This document shows positions 1 through 7,464 of a DNA stretch of 42,761 bases, in pieces. Position 1 is the stretch's first letter. Each line of letters starts with the position of its first letter. Both the position numbers and the translations under genes were made by a program. Source of the stretch: an archaeon (GTDB lineage Archaea; Nanobdellota; Nanobdellia; Pacearchaeales; GW2011-AR1); assembly GCA_018697035.1 (NCBI GenBank), contig JABHSE010000003.1:1-42761 (forward strand). Direction: 5' to 3'. The notes below the pieces were generated by a model. That model saw nothing but the letters and a program-made list of their open reading frames with translations. It had not been told where the DNA came from and searched no databases.

Positions 1-1
1 A

Positions 2-97
2 AAAAACCCAAACCAACTCTCACCAACCGGAGCCGTCGTAGGTATAATCATCGAGCCCTCAGAAGTAGAAGATAAACTAGCGGGCCCACCACAATGA
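2..97 (+). CDS. Small membrane protein, C-terminal end only (third array copy)
   Basis: Only the last 31 codons lie in the window; the gene is open at the left edge. The frame ends in TGA, and the ATGA overlap holds the start of the next gene. The residues match the C-terminus of the complete 64-residue protein at 680-874 almost exactly (one Ile/Val difference in the GAVVG segment), including the ending LAGPPQ. It therefore shows that the tandem two-gene array continues upstream of the window. Function unknown; by analogy with the complete copy this part would lie outside the membrane. Confidence 0.8.
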   Translation, partial: KNPNQLSPTGAVVGIIIEPSEVEDKLAGPPQ

Positions 98-678
98 AAA
101 GCACAGAAGCAATAACCTACGCATCAATCGCGGTAATAGCAGTATCATTATTATTCATCGGAACAGAGTTGACAGGATTCGCAACAGGAAACGATACAGC
201 CATAGTAAACGTTACAATAACAGGAGCGGCAGAAATAAATTTCACAACAGATGTCTTAGACTTCGGAACAGGAGCCGTAACCCCAGGACAGACAGCAATA
301 CTAAATAGCGAAGGAACAAACACAAGTTGGAGTGGAAATGCAACAACAGGAGAATTAATTTTAGAAAACATCGGAAATACGAATCTAACACTTCAATTAA
401 TGACAGACCTATCACCAGCAGATTTTCTCGGAGGAGCATCACCAACCTTCCAAGCAAAGGTAGCAAATAATACGGGTAATATAGGTGCATGTAATGGTAC
501 AAATGTTTTCACAAGTTACGCAAATATAAACACAACATTACAATCGGCATGCGGGACTATATTCGGATACGAATCCGCATCTGATGAAATAAAAATAGAC
601 TTCAGTATGAACATCTCAGATGATGCAGAGGGTACAAAACAAGTAACAATAACAGCAGTCGGAACATACGGAGGTTAA
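94..678 (+). CDS. Small secreted/surface protein, tandem copy 1
   Basis: Predicted 194-residue protein with one hydrophobic N-terminal segment (about residues 8-28) followed by a motif LTGFATG and an extracellular domain. The domain is rich in Asn-X-Ser/Thr sequons, with two Cys about 19 residues apart (residues 133 and 152) that could form a disulfide. The phrase LDFGTGAVTPGQTA and the beta-rich pattern suggest a small Ig- or camelysin-like surface domain; this is inference and no family is firmly recognised. The start overlaps the stop of the preceding small gene by ATGA, and the 64-residue gene follows 1 nt after the stop, so the genes alternate in one transcript. The copy at 871-1449 is closely similar along its whole length. 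Confidence 0.75.
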   Translation: MKSTEAITYASIAVIAVSLLFIGTELTGFATGNDTAIVNVTITGAAEINFTTDVLDFGTGAVTPGQTAILNSEGTNTSWSGNATTGELILENIGNTNLTLQLMTDLSPADFLGGASPTFQAKVANNTGNIGACNGTNVFTSYANINTTLQSACGTIFGYESASDEIKIDFSMNISDDAEGTKQVTITAVGTYGG

Positions 679-679
679 T

Positions 680-874
680 ATGGAAGATAAAAAAAAAGTG
701 ACAATTCTCGTCGTAATCGCCCTAATTTTAGCCATAACAGCAATAACTCTAACAAACATTAATTCAGAAATCTCAACAAAAAACCCAAACCAACTCTCAC
801 CAACTGGAGCCGTCGTCGGTATAGTCATCGAACCCTCAGAAGTAGAAGATAAACTAGCGGGCCCACCACAATGA
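680..874 (+). CDS. Small membrane protein alternating with the surface protein
   Basis: Predicted 64-residue protein: a short charged N-terminus (MEDKKK), one transmembrane helix (about residues 7-27) and an outer tail of about 35 residues containing SPTGAVVG and ending LAGPPQ. Its stop overlaps the next ATG (ATGA), so it is translationally coupled to the following surface-protein copy. The strict alternation with the 194-residue protein suggests that the two products act as a pair, for example as an anchor or chaperone for a surface subunit. That is an inference from order alone. No known family is recognised. Confidence 0.7.
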   Translation: MEDKKKVTILVVIALILAITAITLTNINSEISTKNPNQLSPTGAVVGIVIEPSEVEDKLAGPPQ

Positions 875-1449
875 AAAGCACAGAAGCAATAACCTACGCA
901 TCAATCGCGGTAATAGCAATATCCCTATTCTTCATCGGAACCGAACTAACGGGCTTAGCAACAGGAAACGATACAGCCATAGTAAATGTCACAATTCTAA
1001 CTGCAGCAGAAATAAATTTTACAACAGATATCCTAGATTTCGGATCAGGAGCCGTAACTCCAGGCCAGACGGCAATATTAGACAGCGAAGGAACAAACAC
1101 AAGTTGGAGTGGAAATGCAACATACGGAAATCTAACTCTAGAAAACATTGGGAGTGTAAATCTAACACTTCAATTAAAAACAGACCTATCACCAGCAGAT
1201 TTTCTCGGAGGAGCAGCTCCAACATTCCAAGCAAAAGTAGTAAACAACACAGGTAACGTAGGTGCATGCACCGGAACAAATGTTTTCACAAATTACGCAA
1301 ACATCAACACAACAATGCAATCAGCATGCGGAACTTTCTTCGGATACGAAGCAGCTATTGATGAAATAGCGATAGACTTTAGTATGAACATCTCAGATGA
1401 TGCAGAGGGTGTAAAGGTAATGACTATAACAGCAATCGGAACGTACTGA
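871..1449 (+). CDS. Small secreted/surface protein, tandem copy 2
   Basis: Predicted 192-residue paralogue of the protein at 94-678, with the same N-terminal helix, an LTGLATG motif in place of LTGFATG, and conserved Cys positions and sequons. The first ~70 bases of both genes are nearly identical at DNA level, while the middle has diverged at scattered codons. This fits a tandem duplication followed by drift, with the ends possibly homogenised by recombination. It lacks the final two Gly of copy 1. It overlaps the preceding 64-residue gene by ATGA and is the last intact gene of the array. Confidence 0.75.
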   Translation: MKSTEAITYASIAVIAISLFFIGTELTGLATGNDTAIVNVTILTAAEINFTTDILDFGSGAVTPGQTAILDSEGTNTSWSGNATYGNLTLENIGSVNLTLQLKTDLSPADFLGGAAPTFQAKVVNNTGNVGACTGTNVFTNYANINTTMQSACGTFFGYEAAIDEIAIDFSMNISDDAEGVKVMTITAIGTY

Positions 1450-1460
1450 GGATAACTAAT

Positions 1461-1536
1461 ATGGAAGGCAAAAAAAGTGACAATCCTCGCTATAATCGCT
1501 CTAATTATAGCCATAACAGCAATCGGGACAGCCTAA
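1461..1536 (+). pseudogene. Decayed third copy of the 64-residue membrane protein
   Basis: After the second surface gene the sequence again starts like the 64-residue gene (Met-Glu, then a Lys run and the VTIL / ALI / AITAI pattern). The A run has 7 rather than 9 bases, which shifts the frame by two. When that is corrected, the frame stops after AITAIGTA, before the outer tail. The array therefore ends in a truncated, frameshifted remnant. A homopolymer sequencing error could explain the shift but not the loss of the tail. Confidence 0.65.
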
Positions 1537-1546
1537 TATTTATAAG
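1537..1546 (+). promoter_or_regulatory. TATA box of the 1568 gene
   Basis: ATTTATAAG is centred about 26 nt before the ATG at 1568, the spacing expected for a leaderless archaeal transcript. It lies directly after the decayed array copy and separates the array from the next operon. Confidence 0.6.
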
Positions 1547-1567
1547 CCCTATTCTTCTATATTAGAT

Positions 1568-2707
1568 ATGAAGAGGTCATTAGTTTTTTTAATATTAATA
1601 ACACTATCATTACAATTAGTCCAATCTAGCGGCGTGGGAATAACACCCGTCTACTACAAAGAGTTCTTTGAACCCGGATTAACAAAAACATATTCTTTTC
1701 ACGCATTCGCAACAAATTCAGAGGACGGGGTAGATCTTTACATTAAAGGAGATCTTGCAGAATATGTCACACTATCTACGGATCATCTTCCAGATGGCGG
1801 AAATTTCAAAGTTGAAATATCACTACCAGACGAAATAGCAATACCCGGAACTCATAAGATTTATGTAGGAGCAATAGAGGCAAGCGGAGCAGAAGGAGCT
1901 ATGGTAGGTGGAATCGCTGCCATACAAGGCAGAATAGATATCTTAGTTCCCTATCCAGGAAAATACGCACAATCAATATTCAAAATGTCTAATATTAATC
2001 AAGGAGAAGAGGCGCCTTATGAATTAGAAATACAAAGTCTAGGAACCGAATCAATAATAGTAAATCCAAAAATAGAAGTCCATAAAATAGGGTCAACAGA
2101 AGTTATAATCACGGAAAAATTTCCCGAAATCAATATGGAATCAAAAGAAACTCAGAACATAAATGGCATGTTAAAAACAAAAGAATTACCACCTGGAGAA
2201 TATATAGCATACGCAACAATAGAATGGGGAGAAACAACCATATTAAATCAAACATTCCGGGTAGGAGAATTCCTAGTAGACATTGTTGATTATGATTACG
2301 AATTTGAACAAGGGAAAATAAACCCATTCCGAATAGAAGTGGAAAATAAGTGGAATACAAGAATAGAGGAAGTCTTCGCAACAGTTTCAATAACAGATGC
2401 AGGCACATTAATAACCGATTTTAAAACAGTCTCAGTAGATACAAAGCCATGGGAAATTAAAAACATAACAGGATATTTTGATACAACCAATCTCGAGGCA
2501 AAAAGATACACCGCAAAAATAATACTATCTTACGACGGAGCCACAACTTCAAAACTAGTAGCAATTTACGTTCATGAACCTTCATCAAAAACATATATGA
2601 ACTATATCATAATAGCATCAATAGTAGCGATACTAATCTTCACAATATTTATATACCTAATTTGGAAAGTCAATAAACTAAGTAATCAAAATGGAAAAAA
2701 GAAATAA
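1568..2707 (+). CDS. Secreted Ig-like protein with C-terminal membrane anchor
   Basis: Predicted 379 residues. An N-terminal signal peptide (hydrophobic residues ~5-20) is followed by a beta-rich ectodomain of roughly 320 residues with the feel of tandem Ig-like/CARDB-type domains, for example the GTHKIYVGAIEASG and LPPGEYIAYATIEWG strands. It ends in one transmembrane helix (about residues 346-367) and a short basic tail (NGKKK). It would sit in the membrane facing outward. It overlaps the next small membrane protein by 17 bp, so the two are probably co-transcribed. No specific family is recognised; a structural or adhesion role at the cell surface is inference. Confidence 0.75.
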   Translation: MKRSLVFLILITLSLQLVQSSGVGITPVYYKEFFEPGLTKTYSFHAFATNSEDGVDLYIKGDLAEYVTLSTDHLPDGGNFKVEISLPDEIAIPGTHKIYVGAIEASGAEGAMVGGIAAIQGRIDILVPYPGKYAQSIFKMSNINQGEEAPYELEIQSLGTESIIVNPKIEVHKIGSTEVIITEKFPEINMESKETQNINGMLKTKELPPGEYIAYATIEWGETTILNQTFRVGEFLVDIVDYDYEFEQGKINPFRIEVENKWNTRIEEVFATVSITDAGTLITDFKTVSVDTKPWEIKNITGYFDTTNLEAKRYTAKIILSYDGATTSKLVAIYVHEPSSKTYMNYIIIASIVAILIFTIFIYLIWKVNKLSNQNGKKK

Positions 2708-3092
2708 GACAATATCATTATTAGCGACAATAGGAATAATAGCCTTAGCAATATTATTAAACATCCCATTAAACAAGCAAACAATTCCAACGAGGTTCGT
2801 AGGCGGAGAAAATATGGGTTTCGATTTAGGTCCAGGAAATCTAAATTTTGGACAAATAATTCCAGGCTATAGCGCTTCAAGAAAAATAACAATCACAAAC
2901 GACTTCGACAAACCAACAATCACAAAAATAGAAACCTCAGGAGAAATATCAGATTGCATCAGAGTCTCAGAAAATAACTTCATCTTACAACCCGAAGAAT
3001 CAAAAAATCTAACCTTTTCCTGCTTCACAACAGAAGATATAGAGATGAGAGAATATGCAGGGGAAATATTAATCATAACAAAAAAGGCCTAA
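2691..3092 (+). CDS. Membrane-anchored single Ig-like domain protein
   Basis: Predicted 133 residues: an N-terminal transmembrane anchor (about residues 8-24) and one beta-sandwich-like domain. The phrase LNFGQIIPGYSASRKITITND resembles ASH/DUF1573-like Ig domains, in which such a phrase precedes the first strands. Two Cys (in DCIRVS and SCFTTED) may pair. The gene overlaps the preceding one by 17 bp and ends at a small hairpin facing a convergent gene. Function unknown. Confidence 0.65.
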   Translation: MEKRNKTISLLATIGIIALAILLNIPLNKQTIPTRFVGGENMGFDLGPGNLNFGQIIPGYSASRKITITNDFDKPTITKIETSGEISDCIRVSENNFILQPEESKNLTFSCFTTEDIEMREYAGEILIITKKA

Positions 3093-3103
3093 TTATTTTA
3101 GGC
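3087..3103. terminator. Short hairpin between convergent genes
   Basis: The 6-bp arms GCCTAA and TTAGGC flank a T-rich loop at the junction of the convergent genes ending at 3092 and 3113. The position suggests a terminator or transcript-end structure, though archaeal termination mainly needs a U-run and the evidence is positional. Confidence 0.4.
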
Positions 3104-3112
3104 TCACCAGAG

Positions 3113-3988
3113 TCATGCCGTTTGAGACCTAAACTTCTTCCAAAAAACCCAAACAATCAAAAGAGCAACAGCCCATGGAATTATTCCAAAAATAAAAGAT
3201 AATAGTGAATTCAAATTATCAACAAATCCCCTAATCAGCGAAGACAACTTAACAAACACAATATCAGTCCACTCACTCCTCTCTTCGGTCATACTAAAGC
3301 TAACACTCGAGTAATCAATCCTATTATCAACATTCTCAAGCGAATCCTCAAGATATTTAATCCGCCTCTCCTGATTAAAAATTCTATCATTCAAATCAAT
3401 CCTATCACTCACAATCTCAGCGTCCTCATACATTTCCAAATACCTCGCAAGCCTCTCTTTCTCAACACCTACCTCAATCTCCAAATCATTATAGCTACCA
3501 GTAACATCATCCATATTCTCACTAAAAGATTGAACCTCTCCAATCTCCTTCAACTGAGCCACAACAGAATCATACTTATCCACATTAACTTTCAGCTGAT
3601 AGTATCCAGAATAATAACCTCTCCAACCCTCACCATTCCTATTAACCCTCTCATCCAACAAAAAAGCTCCAGAGGACGTAACAATATTCTTTAATCTCTC
3701 TTCAGCTTCTCCAAACTCTCCCCTAGCAGTCTCCGTAGACAAACTCGAACTCTTAACAATCTTTCTCTCTTCAACTTCAGGAGCAAAGTCAGAATTTGTT
3801 TCTGGATAATAACCCATCACTCTAGAGTCAACCATATCAGCATATCCCTTTTCAAAAGAGCCACCTATGTTATTCAAACTCTGTCCAACAATCCCATTAC
3901 TACCAGAAAGAAAAACAATCACGACCAAAGCTAAAACAAGCATCAGCCAATTTTCTTTCATTTTCTCAAACTGCTCTTTAATCCCCAT
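3113..3988 (-). CDS. DUF4349 domain membrane protein
   Basis: Predicted 291 residues. It has an N-terminal transmembrane segment (about 14-30), then a DUF4349-like region with a conserved start (SLSTETARGEFGEAEERLKN), an alpha/beta part and a coiled coil (about 165-225). A second membrane helix near 255-280 is followed by a short basic tail. DUF4349 proteins are membrane-bound and of unknown biochemical role; some bacterial members are thought to act in envelope stress sensing. A TATA-like element (TTTATATATT on the - strand, near 4007-4018) lies about 24 nt before the ATG, so it has its own promoter downstream of rps2. Confidence 0.8.
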   Translation of the reverse strand: MGIKEQFEKMKENWLMLVLALVVIVFLSGSNGIVGQSLNNIGGSFEKGYADMVDSRVMGYYPETNSDFAPEVEERKIVKSSSLSTETARGEFGEAEERLKNIVTSSGAFLLDERVNRNGEGWRGYYSGYYQLKVNVDKYDSVVAQLKEIGEVQSFSENMDDVTGSYNDLEIEVGVEKERLARYLEMYEDAEIVSDRIDLNDRIFNQERRIKYLEDSLENVDNRIDYSSVSFSMTEERSEWTDIVFVKLSSLIRGFVDNLNSLLSFIFGIIPWAVALLIVWVFWKKFRSQTA

Positions 3989-4067
3989 GATATACTCAAA
4001 TAAAATTAATATATAAATCTATTTGAAAAATTTCCAAATATAAACTACACTATAAATCTATTCAAGG

Positions 4068-4967
4068 TTAAACGCCCTCAGCAACAACTTCCCCAACCCG
4101 AACACTTTCCTTCTCTTCTTCTTCCTTCATCCCATCCAAAGCCTCTTCATCCGCCTTCTCGGCCAAAGCCCTCATCTTCTCCTCAATCGCACTCTCAGCA
4201 CTCTTCAAATCTTGTTCCTTCTTCTCTCTCGCCATCTTCTTCTTTCGTGGTTCTTCCAATATCAACTTCTCACCAACGAAATCTTCCAAACTAGGGCACT
4301 CCTTGTCAATCCCATGCGCCTTCATATATTCTCGAGCCATCAACCAGAAAAACAAACCCATAGATTTATTCGACTTATTGTTCCCAATCATAACAACATC
4401 ACAGTCAGCAGTATGATTATTAGTGTCACAAATAGCAGCAACAGGAATCCTAATATTTTTAGCATCCTTCAAAGCATTCTTATCTAACCACGGGTCACAA
4501 ATCACAACCATCTTCGTCTCAATGAAATCATCCAAAACAGTATTCGTCAAAACACCCGAAGGATACTTCTTAGTATAAGTCCGAACCCCAGTAAGCTCCG
4601 CAAACATCTTAGCTCCCCTCCATCCAGCTTCTCTCTTACATATTAACGTCCAATCACCAGGTTTAAACTGCTTAATAAAATCAATTCCCTCAGCCAACTT
4701 CTTATCAACCAACAAAGTATTCAAAATCGCCAAGCCATCAAGCCGCCTTCTATAAACATACTTCCTCATAGTCGGAGTAATAACCTTAGTCCCCAAATAT
4801 GCAGCAGTCTTAATATAATCTTCAAGAGGAGTCAAAATCGTCTGATCTTCTTTTTTGTCGCCATCACTTACGCTTAGCGTTATTTCTTTTTTGTCAGGTT
4901 TCCCCTCCTCTTGTTTATCTAGATTGTTATCTTTTTCTATTTCAATAATTTCTTTCTTATCTGCCAT
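4068..4967 (-). CDS. rps2: Small ribosomal subunit protein uS2
   Basis: Predicted 299 residues. The central ~200 residues carry uS2 signatures: YLGTKVITPTMRKYVYRRR, the LICKREAG turn, VVICDP and IPVAAICDTNNHTADCD. uS2 bridges the head and body of the small subunit. The core is flanked by a Lys/Glu-rich N-terminal extension of ~45 residues and a charged, coiled-coil-like C-terminal extension of ~70 residues. Both are longer than in typical archaeal uS2 (about 200-230 residues in all). In many archaea rps2 follows rpoK and enolase, and that order is kept here. The start is the ATG after a structured leader. Confidence 0.95.
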   Translation of the reverse strand: MADKKEIIEIEKDNNLDKQEEGKPDKKEITLSVSDGDKKEDQTILTPLEDYIKTAAYLGTKVITPTMRKYVYRRRLDGLAILNTLLVDKKLAEGIDFIKQFKPGDWTLICKREAGWRGAKMFAELTGVRTYTKKYPSGVLTNTVLDDFIETKMVVICDPWLDKNALKDAKNIRIPVAAICDTNNHTADCDVVMIGNNKSNKSMGLFFWLMAREYMKAHGIDKECPSLEDFVGEKLILEEPRKKKMAREKKEQDLKSAESAIEEKMRALAEKADEEALDGMKEEEEKESVRVGEVVAEGV

Positions 4968-5070
4968 TTGGTTATAATTCTGCTCAGGAGTTATTGCTAC
5001 TACTCGAACTCAATCGAGCCCCGCACCTGATACATAAAACAACTAAAAATCCTCACTATATAAGTTTACC
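4968..5070 (-). promoter_or_regulatory. rps2 promoter and structured 5' leader
   Basis: Unlike most genes here, rps2 has a long leader. A TATA element (CTTATATAG, - strand, near 5057-5070) is about 95 nt upstream of the ATG, implying roughly 65-70 nt of untranslated RNA. In that RNA TCAGG and CCTGA (5026-5030 and 4984-4988) can pair, enclosing a second helix between CTCGA and TCGAG (5014-5018 and 5003-5007). The structure may serve autogenous control by uS2, which is an inference. Confidence 0.5.
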
Positions 5071-5122
5071 TATAACCGATTTAAAATCTTATCACAAATA
5101 TAACATAATGAAACAACTAAAA

Positions 5123-5314
5123 TTAATCCTTTCTCATTTTCTCTAGTGCCATACCTAAACAACCTCTGAAATGAGGAATGCTCTCTACTCCCTTCCATTC
5201 AGAAGTTTCATAAAAGTTTCCCTGATCTATTTTCATTGGACTTACATCATTTGTTACACAATAAGTAACATAATCAGAATAATCATCAGTTATTGCTCCC
5301 ATCATACTTGTCAT
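5123..5314 (-). CDS. Hypothetical small protein
   Basis: Predicted 63 residues, acidic to neutral, with no membrane helix and two Cys 32 residues apart (residues 19 and 51). A TATA-like A/T stretch (near 5333-5345, - strand) lies about 25 nt before the ATG, which supports a real leaderless gene in the gap between enolase and rps2. It resembles no family I recognise. It could also be non-functional sequence between two conserved genes. Confidence 0.45.
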   Translation of the reverse strand: MTSMMGAITDDYSDYVTYCVTNDVSPMKIDQGNFYETSEWKGVESIPHFRGCLGMALEKMRKD

Positions 5315-5387
5315 AACTAGAGGATGTTAGCCTTATTTTTTAATAATTCGTATACTTCAATATATATATTATGTCGACAAGTTCTTG

Positions 5388-6653
5388 TTATTTCAAACTC
5401 TTTTCAATGTCCATAATCCTCTTCAGCTTAATCAACCTTTCTTTCCCAAAAATTCCAGCCTTCAAAAATGACCCTCCAAACCCAACACAATAATCCGCCA
5501 AAATATTATCCATAGTCTCTCCACTACGATGCGAAAAAATCATAACAATACCATACTTCTTACAATATTCAACAACCCGCTTCACTTCCAAAATCGACCC
5601 AACCTGATTCGGTTTGATAATCATGGCATTCATAGCCCCACCTCGAACAGCCCTCTGCACCCTCTTTAGATGCGTCGTCGTTAAATCATCCCCAACAATC
5701 AAACTCTTCATCCTATTTTTCTTAGCCATCTCACTCAAAGACTTGAAACCAGAGAAATCATCTTCCTCAATTCCATCCTCAACGTAAAAAATCCCAAACT
5801 TCCGAATCAATTTCGAAATATATTCAACCTGATCAACTTTATCCCGAATCAAATTTTTATTTTTATAATTATAATAACCCTTTTCGAAAAAGCTTCCCGA
5901 TGCAACATCCAACCCAATTCTCAATCCATACCTCTTTGCAACTTTTCTCAAAATCTCCAAAACTTCCTCATTATTTCTCCTAGTCAACCAAGCCCCCTCA
6001 TCATTTCTCTCACGTCTCCACTCTCTAAACTTACTCCCAACCCCCAACCCCCAACTACTAACTAGCGACTTTTGAGATAAAAGACGCTTGGCATATTCAT
6101 AAGCCCGTAAGTTTTTAGTCACCGCTCGCCCAAATTTTTTCTCCTTAGGTATTAGCAAAAACTCCTGAAAATCAGGACGCCTATTTTTAATCTTCTTAGA
6201 ATGCAAACCACCACCAATACAATTTCCAACAGGCATCGGCATCTTCGGCTTCAGTCCATTATTTACATCATCATTAATAAATTCCCAAAGCTCTTTCCCA
6301 ACATCTTTAGCAGCCGCCTTCAAAAAAACACCCTCCACAGCATACCAGACATTCCCACCAAACTTCCCATGCCTCGCCTCAAACTTAACCATCAAACCAT
6401 TCAACTCCTTTAAATCATTCAATCTCTTTACCAAAAAATTTCCATGAATCAACCCCTTACAAAACACCCGCAACAACTTCATCGAATGGTCAATACCCTT
6501 CCTATTATAACAAGCTACCTCACTACTTCCAGTTGACTTTCCCGACGGTGCCGAACATCTAAACTTCCCCTCATAAGTTTCCAACTCAATCTCAATACTC
6601 CGTTCTCCTCGCGAATTCTTAACGAACCCTGGCATCACACTCTTTACAAACAT
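5388..6653 (-). CDS. eno: Enolase (divergent)
   Basis: Predicted 421 residues, normal enolase length. Enolase converts 2-phosphoglycerate to phosphoenolpyruvate. Recognisable pieces in order: SRGE and APSGKSTGS near the N-terminus, GGGLHS (catalytic His), DFQEF (Glu), NDEGAW (equivalent of DEGG), GLDVASG (metal Asp), YVEDGIEEDD (metal Glu), VGDDLTTT (metal Asp), KPNQVGS (catalytic Lys), SHRSGET and FLKAG. The usual metal and acid/base residues are therefore kept although spacer regions are unusual and rich in Lys/Arg. A period-7 DNA repeat at about 6032-6057 encodes the segment around WGLGVGS. The TATA near 6677 gives leaderless spacing. Placement between rpoK and rps2 is typical of archaeal ribosomal operons. 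Confidence 0.9.
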   Translation of the reverse strand: MFVKSVMPGFVKNSRGERSIEIELETYEGKFRCSAPSGKSTGSSEVACYNRKGIDHSMKLLRVFCKGLIHGNFLVKRLNDLKELNGLMVKFEARHGKFGGNVWYAVEGVFLKAAAKDVGKELWEFINDDVNNGLKPKMPMPVGNCIGGGLHSKKIKNRRPDFQEFLLIPKEKKFGRAVTKNLRAYEYAKRLLSQKSLVSSWGLGVGSKFREWRRERNDEGAWLTRRNNEEVLEILRKVAKRYGLRIGLDVASGSFFEKGYYNYKNKNLIRDKVDQVEYISKLIRKFGIFYVEDGIEEDDFSGFKSLSEMAKKNRMKSLIVGDDLTTTHLKRVQRAVRGGAMNAMIIKPNQVGSILEVKRVVEYCKKYGIVMIFSHRSGETMDNILADYCVGFGGSFLKAGIFGKERLIKLKRIMDIEKSLK

Positions 6654-6704
6654 AAATCAATAAAACAAAAGGAGATTATAAATCTTACTCCAATAAATCA
6701 AAAA

Positions 6705-6986
6705 CTAACTTTCTATATAACTAATCGGAATCTTTTCATCGTCTTGACCCTCTTCGCGTGGGAAATAACTAAGTTGATATTCAGAATCAGGACAAAGGTA
6801 TTTACATATAAAATTATTTCTATCATGTGAACACTCTCCACCGAAATCCCCAGTTATGGTTATCCCCCAATATTTCCCCAAACGTGTAAGATCAACGTTA
6901 AAATTACAAGGAGTACAGTCCACTTTTGCAGCCAAATCCTTAATCCTATTTATAGCAAGTTGCACAGGCTTAGGTCCAATCAGCAT
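6705..6986 (-). CDS. Hypothetical Cys-containing small protein
   Basis: Predicted 93 residues from the ATG at 6986 (a longer TTG start exists at 7007). The ATG is preferred because a TATA (ATATATAT, 7017-7024) lies about 35 nt upstream. Five Cys occur: a CTPC pair, then Cys in GECSHD, ICKYL and LCPDSE. This is compatible with metal binding or disulfides. No signal peptide is evident. It sits between rpoK and enolase, where other archaea often have rpoN. It does not resemble RpoN, whose CxxC pattern and length differ. Function unknown. Confidence 0.5.
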   Translation of the reverse strand: MLIGPKPVQLAINRIKDLAAKVDCTPCNFNVDLTRLGKYWGITITGDFGGECSHDRNNFICKYLCPDSEYQLSYFPREEGQDDEKIPISYIES

Positions 6987-7033
6987 AAAAAACACAGAAA
7001 AACACAACTTAAAAGAATATATATGGTAGAGTT

Positions 7034-7426
7034 TTACTCAAGCTTAGCTCGAGCCTTATCGACCTCTGCAACTTCCTCAGCAACATCACCCTCACCCTCA
7101 TCGTCTTCCTTCATAACTCCACTTTCAACAATCTCAGCCGCAATCTCTTTCTCCTTAGCAATCTTCTCCGCATCAGAAGGGATATCATCATCAATCTTAA
7201 CATCCTCAATAGCTTCCGCAGTCCGAGCAGGCATCGGCTTATTAACAGAAATAGGTAAAACCCCACTATCCAACTCTTTCTCCGCAATCTTCAAAGGATC
7301 AAAGTTCATAGCATCAAGCTCACTTTCCTTCATATCAACTAGCAACGGCGCATCCATAGAAATTTGCAAACCTCGAGCTCCAATAATCCGTGCTCTCTCA
7401 TACTTAGAAAATTCTTGTTTTGCCAT
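7034..7426 (-). CDS. rpoK: RNA polymerase subunit K (Rpo6) with acidic tail
   Basis: Predicted 130 residues. Residues ~5-65 match archaeal RpoK, the RPB6/omega homologue that stabilises the polymerase core: SKYERARIIGARGLQISMDAP, then DPLKIAEKELDSGVLPISVNKPMP. Archaeal RpoK is usually about 55-95 residues. Here the core is followed by ~65 residues of acidic, low-complexity sequence (many Glu/Asp and Ala/Val), and an extra segment MKESELDAMNF sits between the two conserved parts. The gene follows rrp42 by 38 nt and belongs to the exosome-enolase-uS2 block. Confidence 0.88.
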   Translation of the reverse strand: MAKQEFSKYERARIIGARGLQISMDAPLLVDMKESELDAMNFDPLKIAEKELDSGVLPISVNKPMPARTAEAIEDVKIDDDIPSDAEKIAKEKEIAAEIVESGVMKEDDEGEGDVAEEVAEVDKARAKLE

Positions 7427-7464
7427 TATTTTATTTTTTATACTGGTACTCTTTGAGCGCCATC

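Larger units (their letters stand above)
1..1449 (+). repeat. 777-bp tandem two-gene array
   Basis: The start codons of the two 190-residue surface genes lie exactly 777 bp apart, and everything between them is repeated, including the 64-residue partner gene and both overlap junctions. The window opens inside the previous unit (bases 1-93 match 778-870). At least two complete junctions and a third, decayed partner copy are visible. Confidence 0.85.

Noticed and set aside
3104-3120. Similarity of CTCACCAGAG to the start of the 58-bp repeat at 27098
   Set aside because: Only about 9 bases match, and the segment is part of a coding end and gene junction.
4984-5030. Possible tRNA in the rps2 leader because of a GTTCGAG string
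   Set aside because: No acceptor, D or anticodon stems fit around it; the bases are better explained by a simple nested hairpin.
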